DNA of 64,000 nt from Phragmites australis (lineage: Eukaryota; Streptophyta; Magnoliopsida; Poales; Poaceae), in contig NC_084921.1 of NCBI RefSeq assembly GCF_958298935.1, positions 35,731,501 to 35,795,500 on the forward strand, read 5' to 3'. Positions 36,801 to 44,979 of this stretch are shown piece by piece (the first letter of the stretch is position 1; the number at the start of each line of letters is the position of its first letter). Under the pieces are notes generated by a model. The model made no database searches, was not told the origin of the DNA, and was given only the letters and a program-made list of their open reading frames with translations. Both the position numbers and the translations under genes were made by a program.

Positions 36801-37862
36801 TCCTGAGGGTAGCGATAAGGAGTAAACGCCAACGGCCAACGCAGCAACTTTTGCACCATTGCCGACGCGAGCATCCAGTTCGCCTCTTGCACACTTCCTA
36901 GTCCTTTTCAGTCCCTGCAACGATTTGCAAGTATGAATCATTGATCCGGTATCAAATACCCATGAATCATCAGGACGAGTAGCAAGATTAATTTCAATAA
37001 CATTTATACCTGAAGATGAAGTCTTACTTCCCTTCTTCTTTTTGAGTTCTTCCAAGTACAATTTGCAGTTCCTCCGCCAATGACCAGTCTTATGGCAGTG
37101 GTGGCAAGAGTCAGAAGCGGCAGGGCCAGCCTTGGGCTTTCCAACAGGTTTAGGCTTAGAACTCGAGATCTCATCCGAAGTTTTAGCCTTGTCCTTGCGC
37201 TTTCTCTTCTTGCTATCCTTTTGAACCATCATCACATGACTAGAGCTCTTCTTAATGCTTTCCTCAGCAGTTTTTAGCATCCCATGCAATTCAGCCATGC
37301 TTTTCTCCATGCTGTTCATATGAAAGTTCAAAATGAACGGCTCGAAGCTCGCAGGGAGCGACTGGAGAATTACATCCGTAGCCAACTCAGGGCTAAGGGG
37401 AAAACCAAGTTTTTCCAGGCTTTCAATGTAACCAATCATTTTGATCACATGAGGACTGACTGGACTGCCTTCTGTTAACCTGCACGCAAACAAGGACTTT
37501 GAGGTGTTGTACCTCTCGGCCCGAGCTTGGTTCTCAAACATGCCTCGGAGTCCCACAATCATATCATGGGCATCCCTGTTCTCATATTGCTTCTGAAGCT
37601 CAGAGGACATACAGGCAAGCATGAGGCAGCTAACATCCAGTGAATCGTTGGTGTGCTTCTCATAAGCCCTCCGATCCGCGGCAGGAGCATTATCAGCTGG
37701 TTCATCAGGATAGGGGACCTCTAGAACATATTCCTTTTTCTCTTGTTTGAGAACAATTCTCAGATTTCTATACCAATCAATAAAGTTTGTTCCAGAAAGC
37801 TTCTCTTTTTCAAGAATCGATCGCAAATTAAAACTGGAAGTGTTACTAGCGGCCGGTGCCAT
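33900..37862 (-). CDS. Copia gag-pol polyprotein (1,320 aa, intact)
   Basis: One open frame encodes all retrotransposon functions. Gag core: about residues 10-215. CCHC zinc knuckle CHHCHKTGHWRRNC: 253-266. Aspartic protease WVFDTGSM: Asp304. Integrase HHCC zinc domain: about 440-474. Integrase core: Asp501 (HTDVCGP), Asp564 (SDRGGE) and Glu600, with the canonical D-35-E spacing. Reverse transcriptase: from about 840 (ECKWVFK), with FLNG near 912 and YVDD at 992-995. RNase H: towards the C terminus (DSTTEAEYIAASEAAKEA). The domain order gag-PR-IN-RT-RH defines Ty1/Copia, and the length is normal for the TNT1-like group. Every catalytic residue I checked is present. The start ATG follows about 1.3 kb of leader after the primer binding site. 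Confidence 0.97.
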   Translation of the reverse strand: MAPAASNTSSFNLRSILEKEKLSGTNFIDWYRNLRIVLKQEKKEYVLEVPYPDEPADNAPAADRRAYEKHTNDSLDVSCLMLACMSSELQKQYENRDAHDMIVGLRGMFENQARAERYNTSKSLFACRLTEGSPVSPHVIKMIGYIESLEKLGFPLSPELATDVILQSLPASFEPFILNFHMNSMEKSMAELHGMLKTAEESIKKSSSHVMMVQKDSKKRKRKDKAKTSDEISSSKPKPVGKPKAGPAASDSCHHCHKTGHWRRNCKLYLEELKKKKGSKTSSSGINVIEINLATRPDDSWVFDTGSMIHTCKSLQGLKRTRKCARGELDARVGNGAKVAALAVGVYSLSLPSGLVLELNNCYYIPALGKNIISSSCLEEDGYEFIIKNKCCSIFLNGMLYGNCPLVNGLYILDLDDITIYNIDTKKPRLNDLNPTFVWHCRLGHINEKRMQKLHKDGLLHSFDFESFDTCESCLLGKMTKTPFTGRSERTNELLSLVHTDVCGPMSSTARGGFQYFITFTDDFSRYGYIYLMRHKSESFEKFKEFQNEVQNHIGKTIKFLRSDRGGEYLSHEFGDHLRQCGIVPQLTPPGTPQWNGVSERRNRTLLDMVRSMMSQSDLPLSFWGYALETAAFTLNRVPSKAVERTPYEIWTGKRPGLSFLKIWGCEAYVKRLSSDKLTPKSDKCFFVGYPRETKGYYFYNREEGKVFVARNGVFLEKEFLAKRVSGSTVQLEEIREPLESVSAPIEPQLGMQDVAEPVVETPAPRRSERFSRAPERFMFLTTGQHDILLLDNDEPKTYSEAMVGPDSEKWLGAMRSELESMRENQVWNLVDPPDGVKTIECKWVFKKKIDVDGNVHIYKARLVAKGFRQIQGVDYDETFSPVAMLKSIRILLAIAAYFDYEIWQMDVKTAFLNGNLSEDVYMTQPEGFVNPKNAGKICKLQKSIYGLKQASRSWNLRFDEVIKGFGFIKNEEEPCVYKRTSGSALVFLVLYVDDILLIGNNIPMLDAVKSSLQKSFSMKDLGEAAYILGIKIYRDRSKRLIGLSQSTYIDKVLNRFNMQDSKKGFLPMSHGITLSKNQCPKTSDELERMSAIPYASAIGSIMYAMFCTRPDVSYALSVTRRYQSNPGECHWAIVKSILKYMRRTKDMFLVYGGEEELVVNGYTDASFQTDKDDSRSQSGFVFCLNGGAVSWKSSKQETVADSTTEAEYIAASEAAKEAVWIRKFVSELGVVPSASSPMDLYCDNSGAIAQAKEPRSHQKSKHILRRYHLIREIIDRGDVKICKVHTDSNIADPLTKPLPQPKHEAHLSSMGIRYLRDRL

Positions 37863-39202
37863 GATCTACAACAGAAAATGCAGGTTCAGCACTATGCCTA
37901 TGTGAATCTTCTATTAAACAATTTAACAAAAGATACTCCACTATATGTGTTTTCCCTCTAACAACATATAGAGGATCAAGATCCATATTCAACTAAGTTC
38001 TAGTGAGCTTTGGCATCACTGCTAGAAACTTAGTGACATAGGTAAGCAACGCCTTGCTAATCACATCCCTATGTGACTCTTGTTTGCTGGGTGGCATCGA
38101 ATGCCCCGGCGCCCAACATCATGCCCCAAAGCCCAAAACCGTTTTGATAGCTTTATCAAGTAAACCAATACTATGCGTGTTGATGTCCGACATCCACTCT
38201 AACTGGTTAAGATAAATGATGGCACCCTGCTTTGGCAGACCTACCACACAATGATCAAAACCTTTGTAGGTGCAGCTATTGGAAGGGCATCAATTACTCT
38301 TGATTTTTCTGAGGGAAACTACTCTATCATGAAAATCATATCCACCACATATAAAACATGAAAGAATAGTATGACAGGAACATAAAAACATCACAAGCAA
38401 TCATATTAACTGTGACATAGTATGGCCCCTTCACATGGTGATCTTCATCGCCACGGTTCCTGTCCTCCGGGTCATCATGCTTCAAATCTCCATGATCTTG
38501 TTCTAGTCTATTACACGTAATAGCACTAGATAAATTACATGAGAAGAAGCATCACAAGTCGACACGCAGGCCGTTATACAATAACATGACAGCCTTGGGC
38601 TGCAATTAACCATGACACGCAGGCCATGAAAAATTACACACATGCATCACATATCACAAGGCCATACCAGTCACAACATTCTCTGCAAAAACGAGTTAAG
38701 CGTAGAATCGAATTCTAATGTCGTGATGGGATCATGTTATTACAACAATCTATGCGTGTACGCAACGGCGGTCCCGCATCTATGAAATCGCTATGAAAAT
38801 CTCATCGGATCGATCGTATCGAGCCAATTCCGAGTCATTCATAATGCCTCAATTTCCATTAGATCAATCCCATTGATCATCGCGTGAGGTTTTTCCAGAA
38901 ACGATGACAGCACACACGACCTCGATCTGCTGTTCTCCCGACCATGTCGCGATGCACGCAGTTAGCCCCGATGGTGATTCCAGCCGGTAGGGGCAAGTCG
39001 CACGCAAAAACAGGTGGGAGATCGAGCTAATCTTTTTGGCTATGTGGTTTCATCGACTGGCATCTCATCCGATCTCTAATTCACCTAACCAACCGTGCAT
39101 TGATCAATCCATCATATGAACTGATCAAAAACAATAGATCTAATCTATTTCTATCACATATCTTCTATATGTGACTGATCCAGATCGAAAACTACGCAGG
39201 AT
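37863..39202 (-). other. Leader region of the young Copia element
   Basis: About 1.34 kb between the primer binding site and the gag start, read on the minus strand. It has no recognisable coding sequence and is long for a Copia leader. It presumably includes dimerisation and packaging sequences. Confidence 0.6.
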
Positions 39203-39215
39203 GGCTCTGATACCA
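39203..39215 (-). promoter_or_regulatory. Primer binding site of the young Copia element
   Basis: The minus strand reads TGGTATCAGAGCC, the classic site complementary to the 3' end of initiator tRNA-Met, one base from the LTR end. Confidence 0.93.
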
Positions 39216-39216
39216 C

Positions 39217-39773
39217 TAAAGGGTTGCGGGTAGGCTACGCTAGCACAAAATAAATTTTCTCTACCGCATTCAACCAGGAAGCCATGCGAGTAGGGGATCA
39301 TGAATCGTTACCACTTGACGAGCAGTGCAGCGGAAGAAGAGTTGGAGCAGACCAATCCAACGTCGTGCGCATCAAGTAGTCGATCGTCAACCTCGTCCCG
39401 AGCACGTCCCGAGCACCTTCCGAGTACTCGCGGGTACGTCCCGAGTACTCCCGAGCAGATCAGCACCGCAATAGTAGCAGCGCCTCCACGGTATCCACAC
39501 GTACAAGGATGGAATCGCCGTGCGCCGGTGTGCTAGCACCGCGCTCCCGGCTAGGGTTTCGAAGGGAGTTCGGGAATAGGAGGCGGCTAGGGTTTCTAAA
39601 GAACACCTTGCGCCTTGGCCCCTGCCTATTCTTATATAGAGCACGCTAATGGGCCTTTAATCAACATTAAAGCCCATTATGACTCTAAACCCTAATGGTC
39701 ATTTAATCAACATTAAAGCCCATTAGCAGATCCAATCCGCAAACTCGATCGCCTCTAGGGCATATTACCAACA
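39217..39773 (-). repeat. 5' LTR of the young Copia element, with promoter TATA box
   Basis: 557 bp, differing from the left LTR at two positions. On the minus strand a TATATAAGAATAGG-type TATA box (about 39625-39638) lies within the LTR, in a suitable place to start the genomic transcript. Confidence 0.93.
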
Positions 39774-39879
39774 TTTACACCCTTATGCAATTCGGAATCA
39801 CCTTGTAGAGTGGCCTGTTCTCCTCGGTCAGAATTAACGAGTTTACAGTCTGTCCCCATTAACCGAGGCTAGAGCCATC

Positions 39880-40490
39880 GTGGTGTCCACCGAAGCCTAT
39901 GGAATCAAAGAGTTGCTACCATGATGGTAGGCTTATATTTTTACATCAAGGCTGGAGCCATCGAGGTGTCTACCAAGGCCTATGGCCATCGAGGTGTTAC
40001 TACCACGATAGTGGGCCTATGTTTTTACACCAAGGCCGGAGCCATCAAGGTCTCCACCGAGGCCTATGGTCGTCGATGCACTGTTACCATGGTGTTGGGC
40101 TTACTAATGCCACCAACGTTGCTTTCTTTTATTTCTACACCGAGGTCGGGGCTGTCGGGATGTCTGTCGAGGCCAAGGGCCATCAAGGCGTTACATCACC
40201 CGACCGAGGCTTATAGCATACGAGGTGCAAAGCTAGTGTTTCTCGATGTGATCGAGGCATGTGACCTTTGAGGTGGCGGAGGTAGCACCACTGCGATGAG
40301 CTTTAGACATCGACGTGGGCTTTTGCCACGGCACGTGGCCATCGAGGCAGTGTGTTACACAACCGAGGCTTATGGCCTTTGAGGTGCGGAGCAAGTGCTA
40401 CTATGATGGGCTTTTGCCATCGTCCTGGGCTTTGGTCGAGGTGTGGGTCCATCGAGGCAGTGTGTGCTTTGTGCAACATAGAGGTAACAC
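39880..40490. repeat. Minisatellite array C (about 85-bp units)
   Basis: Degenerate tandem units of about 85 bp with the phrase GAGGCCTATGGCCATCGAGG, then a variable linker, then GGGCCTATGTTTTTACACC. The same phrases occur left of the Copia insertion (about 32370-32428). The Copia element therefore inserted inside this array, at a TTTAC within a TTTTTACACC phrase. Confidence 0.7.
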
Positions 40491-42150
40491 AGCCTAGGCT
40501 TAGATATTTATATGTTCAAGGTGAGCTACAATATGTTCTAGCTGCAAACAATCCTGCCTAAGGACCCAAGCAGTGTGGTATCGCCTTGTCGGTCCTGGCT
40601 TCTACATGCCCTATGTGTTTTTGGGCTGCGTGGTAGCCAGTTTATCCAGGACAAGTTAGTTCTAATATATGGTGGCAAACGAGTGTCTATGAAGCCAAAA
40701 CTTATTCATGGACAAAGCTAATCGAATAATCAGCGAGTACGATCTACATAAATATTCGCTGAGAGCCAAACATGTGACTATAGTGTTGATGTATTCTCAT
40801 CTAGTTGATGTTATTATTTGTCGAGAGCTAATTCTGGTATTTTGCATAATTAAAAGGGTAGTGTGGATACCTATAGAGGCCGATGGCTGGACTCTGCAGG
40901 CCTTGGCTACAACCCGAAGCGCAGAGGCACCTCCGCCCTGTAATCGGAGGTCCCCCCCCCCCCAATCTGGCCCGTGAAGCTGCTGGCGTACCCGTGGTTC
41001 TCCTCGGGGAAGCGTTGTGCGTGCTACTTTTTGGTGATGAGGGTAGCCTCTGGCAAGGACAACCTATTTTAAACACAGGATAATGATCTTTGATGTATGG
41101 TATTGCAATTACCATGCTACATTAGGATTCTTGTCGGATCCGAAAGGTGAGGGCTTGGTGGGTTTTTGCCAGACGGCAATGTTGCCGACCTACTTTAACT
41201 TCATCTAGCCTAGGATCTGAGCGACGGCCTCGATAGCCTGTTGCATGGCACTGAGGTCCTCCTTGGTCGGCGTTGAGGTTCTACTAGTTGATCAATGATG
41301 CTGGCAGGATCCAGTACTCTCGGGCCGTAGTGTGTGGTTAGCCTTGATCAAGTACAACACCATGTCGAAGGCGTGTGCTGGGTAGGTGAGGTGGTGGGAC
41401 ATGAGCATATTGATCATGGCGGGCACACCACGCTTCAGCGCAAACTGCACATGCATGAAGGTGGTCGGGATGTCCCGCGACAGCAGGTACGTACCCTAGG
41501 TGCCTCCTAGCAATAGGTGTCGAGCGCGGTGCGGATGGAGTGATCATGGAGCAGGCGAGGAGGTAGGCCAGAGCTCGATGTCTGATGCGACAGTGGCCAA
41601 AGAGAGATTGACCTCTGGCATGAGGAGTGAGCATGGAGCACGTCCTTTGGCGTGGAGGAGGGAGCTCTGGGACCTCATCCTTCAGCAAATGAGCTGGAGG
41701 GTGAGATATCGGTGTCCTCGTCGAGTATGCATGAGCTCGAGCATCTCATCCTTGACTACAACGTGCTCACCGGCAACATCCTGCTAGAACCGGTGGAGCG
41801 CACACAACTGAATTGGATATTCGTGGTGACCAACTAGTTGTCCGGACCAATCCCATCATGGCTGGGGTAGCTCAACAACTTGGCCATCTTAAAACTAAGT
41901 AACAATTCCTTCTGCGGCAAGTTATTGCTAGAGCTTGGTCTGCTCAGACCTGACCAACAACCAACTCAAGGGGCCGATACCGGTGGAGCTAGCGAAACAA
42001 CCCAGGAAGATGATTGTCGGCCTCATCATTGGGAGACCGTAGGTGTGTCTTCATAATGATGAGATGAGCAGCGAATTACATAGCATGGGGTGCTTGCTAC
42101 AATTCACAAGCATCTGATATAAAGATCTCAATCAGATGCCGAGCAAGAAG
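40491..42150. other. Interior of the minisatellite element, no gene seen
   Basis: Non-coding sequence with a C(n) tract near 40952. The short ORFs (for example 41338-41787 on both strands) lack recognisable domains. The stretch 41690-42120 has leucine-rich-repeat-like phrases on the plus strand in broken frames (YNVLTGNIL, then SGPIPSWL, then NNSFCGKL). It could be a decayed captured receptor-kinase LRR fragment; I am not certain. Confidence 0.4.
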
Positions 42151-42179
42151 CTCCGATGAAGAGAATGGAGGGTGGTTGG

Positions 42180-42925
42180 CTGAATCGAGACCTCAGGCGC
42201 ATAGGGGTTCTCTGGCGAGGAGGTGGTCTAGAGCTTAGACTCCAGCGTAGAGGGCTACGAAGGTAGGCCGAAGCAAGGTCTTCGGCACGGAGGGGGCCTT
42301 CGGCGAGGAGGCGGTCTGGAGCTCACACTCTGACGTGGAGGGCCAGAGGTAGGCTAGAGCGAGGCCTTTGGCACAGAGGGGGCCTCCAGCGAGGTGGCGG
42401 TCCTAAGCTCAGATGCCTGCGCGGAGGACTGCAGAGGTAGCCCGGAGCGAGGCCTCCGGCACGGAGGGGATCTTCGGTGAGAAGGTGATCCGGATCTCAA
42501 ACACCGGCGTGGAGGGTTGTAGAGGTAGCCCAGAGCGAGGCCTCTGGCGCTGAGGGGTCCTCCAGTGAGGAGGCAATCCGGAGCTCCAATGCCTGTGCGG
42601 AGGGCTACCGAGGTAGCCCAGAGTGAGGCCTCTGGCGGGGAGGGGACCTCTAGCGAGAAGGCTATCTAGAGCTTAAACGTTGGCACAGAGGGCTATAGAG
42701 GTAGCCCGAAGCGAGGCCTTGAGCGCTGAGGGGGCCTCCAGTGAGGAGGCGGTTCAAAGCTTGGACGCCAGCGCTGAGGGGGCCTTTCGGTGAGGAGGTT
42801 GTCTGGAGCTGGAATGCATGTGCGAAGGGCTACGGATGTAACCCAGAGCGAGGCCTCCGACGTTGAATGGGCCTCCGACGAGGAGGCGGTCCAAGGCTCG
42901 AACTCCAGCATGGAGGGCTACAAAG
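42180..42925. repeat. Minisatellite array B (88-bp units)
   Basis: About eight units with an 88-89 bp period, measured from the phrase AGCCC(A/G)GAG(C/T)GAGGCCT at about 42442, 42531, 42619 and 42707. Each unit carries GGAGGGCTA, GAGGTAGCCC, GGGGCCTCCAG and GAGGAGGCGGTC phrases. It is GC-rich and produces stop-poor frames on both strands with no recognisable protein. Confidence 0.85.
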
Positions 42926-44435
42926 GTGGCTCCTATGCGGATCGGCCAACATGCTGTGCGCGAAGGTTGAATCTGTGATGTCGCATGGAGCGGATAGATG
43001 GGGCTTCGTCGTGGGCCTCTGTTGCGAAGCCAACCCAACTCGCGGAGCCGTCATGGGCCTGTACATGTCATCTCATGCTCCCGTATGCAAGCAGCTGTTA
43101 GGGTGAGGTCATCCTCCCGAGGCGACGAGTACACACTGCATGCATGGTTAGAGGAGAAAATATTTCTAAGATGCAATAACTTTTAGAACTGTCCTACTTT
43201 GGTAATGCTGCTTTTGGCACAAGCTAGAGGACAGCAAGCTTGTTTTTTGTACAAGCTAGAGGTCAGCTAGCTGACAGTAGATAGAGGTGATTGGACAACA
43301 CCTAATAAATGTGATAGCCTTTGGACCATGCCCAAGCTCGCATGCTCTGGACTGACTTAAGTGTACTGCCTTTTTTAAAAAAGGGGTGGCTAGCAGATAA
43401 CCATCTTAAGATATTTTAACCTTTTAAAAGGAGTGGATAGGAAGTGAATTAACTCATACAGCATGACCAAGCTAGTGAGGTACCCACGACCGAAAGGGGT
43501 AAATACTAACTACTGCAAATAGCAAGAGCTGCAAGAGCGTGTAAGTAAATAAATATACTATTGTCCCGTACGCCAAGTAAAAAGTACCCCAATGGCATGG
43601 TCTCACCACGTGAAGACTCTAGCCAAGCATTACGGTGGCATGCCCTATTGTGGTCAATGGCTGTGTCAGGAGCCCATATTGAGTGCATGTTAGGTGACTA
43701 TGGTCGCATCGCAGCTTGCCTACTGTAACATGTTGCGCATTTAGTCTACTGCACAAGCCTCCTTACGCTCCTTCTCTTTTTGCAGGGTGCAAAGATGCAT
43801 GAGCCACTATGTTTCTACTGTTCATGGCTAAAGTTGCTTCTAGCCCAGTGTGTAGGACACACATGCTACCCTGGGGCCTGCATGTGCCCGTGTGAGACAT
43901 GTACCTTGCGTTAAGACAAAGGGGCCGAGAGGGTCTTCGTGGTTTTTTCGGAGAGTGTGCGAATGTGCCCCCCGATCGCAAGCATGCCACTGAACGACAT
44001 GGTGGCATCCTCCCGTACCTCACGGTGATGACTAGCTTGGCCAGCGCAGCGTGGCATAGCGCGATAGTGACTCCCTTGTGGTTGTGGCAGGGAGATGGCG
44101 AGCCCATTCAGTGAGCATCACGATTCTCACTTGCTCATGTGATCGACAATGAGCCGGCGTGCGGGGCTGCTACACGATAGAGGTAGCAGATGAACCCACA
44201 CGCTGACAACAGTTCAATGATAACTCCCTCATGTGGGGCGCAAGGATGTGTGTACCGCTAGCAGCTTGACGACCACATGCTCAACATCAAGAAGTGGCAA
44301 ACTGTGCAACATTCTGCTCGGAGTTCGAGCTATGCGACAGTGTAGGGTTTCCATGTTCCCTCCTACCGGTGTGCTCTTGGCCTTTGGTTTCTAACATGGC
44401 TTCTTGTATCACTTCCCCACGAACGGTGCCAGCTG
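42926..44435. other. Interior of the minisatellite element, right end
   Basis: About 1.5 kb of non-coding sequence between array B and the right LTR. The ORFs here are short and have no recognisable domains. Confidence 0.5.
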
Positions 44436-44717
44436 TTAGAGAGAGAGAGAGAGAGAGAGAGAGCTGAGATAGAGTCTATGTTATGGTGGAGAACTTGGAG
44501 TCCTCCTCCCTTGCCTTTTAAGGGCTTGTTTTATAGAGAAAAGGGGTAGGAGAAATTACCATCCTACCCCTAAGATATTATGTTACAATCACATACATAT
44601 GAGGGTATTTTGGGCTCTTCACCCATTTACATGTGATATAGTAACTGAAATATTATGATCGCTATAGTATACACCGAGCCTTGTCTAAGTACCTTAGGGC
44701 TGGAGAATTCCCCAACA
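44436..44717. repeat. Right LTR of the minisatellite element (5' part missing)
   Basis: It begins at the GA tract and matches the second half of the LTR at 51334-51706 (GAGCTGAGATAGAGT onward). It ends TTCCCCAACA. The part corresponding to the first 100 bp of the LTR is missing. Confidence 0.7.
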
Positions 44718-44975
44718 ATTATCTTTGAGTGATAGGCTCTATTTGGCTGAGCTGTGGCTTGGCCCATAAGCACCAGCCGCACCTGAACACTAACATAATC
44801 CTGGGCGATGCACTAGTCCAAATACTTTGGTAGACTAGGCTCCAATCAATACCTAGGACCACGGGGAGTTGCTCTAGTCGTGCCCCTGAAGCCTGCAATG
44901 CTGGGCAAGCGCGCTCTCTATCGCCCAGGCGCTCCCCAAGGCAGGGGTGGAGAGAGGGGGTGCGCAGGGGCCTAC
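44718..44975 (+). other. Resumed downstream flank of GDSL copy 2
   Basis: From CTTTGAGTGATAGGCTCT to GGGGCCTACCCC this stretch matches the flank of GDSL copy 4 (55587-55603 joined to 55871-56226), including AGCTGTGGCT, CCAAATACTTTG and CTCCAATCAATACCT. It marks the far side of the 14.7-kb insertion and the original extent of the duplication. Confidence 0.75.
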
Positions 44976-44979
44976 CCCT

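Larger units (their letters stand above)
32429..39773 (-). mobile_element. Intact, young Ty1/Copia retrotransposon (7.35 kb)
   Basis: Two 557-bp LTRs (32429-32985 and 39217-39773) bound it, with a perfect TTTAC target duplication (32424-32428 and 39774-39778). It reads on the minus strand. The LTR begins TGTTGGTAAT and ends CCCTTTA. The primer binding site for initiator tRNA-Met is at 39203-39215 and a polypurine tract at 32986-32996. One uninterrupted 1,320-codon gag-pol ORF lies between. By eye the LTRs differ at only two positions (32583/39371 and 32913/39701), about 0.4%, so insertion was very recent. All parts for autonomous mobility appear present. Confidence 0.96.
29979..44717. mobile_element. 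Non-coding LTR element rich in minisatellites, carrying a nested Copia element
   Basis: The left LTR (29979-30282) starts TGTTGG and the right LTR (about 44436-44717) ends CCAACA. The flanks ATTCT (29974-29978) and ATTAT (44718-44722) are a 5-bp duplication with one mismatch. The paralogous flank of GDSL copy 4 has the uninterrupted site (GGATTCTCTCTGAGTGATAGG, about 55578), which confirms the insertion. Removing the later Copia insertion leaves about 7.4 kb. The interior contains three minisatellite arrays and no recognisable gag or pol, so the element must have been mobilised by others. A primer binding site was not recognised. Orientation is unresolved. Confidence 0.75.
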
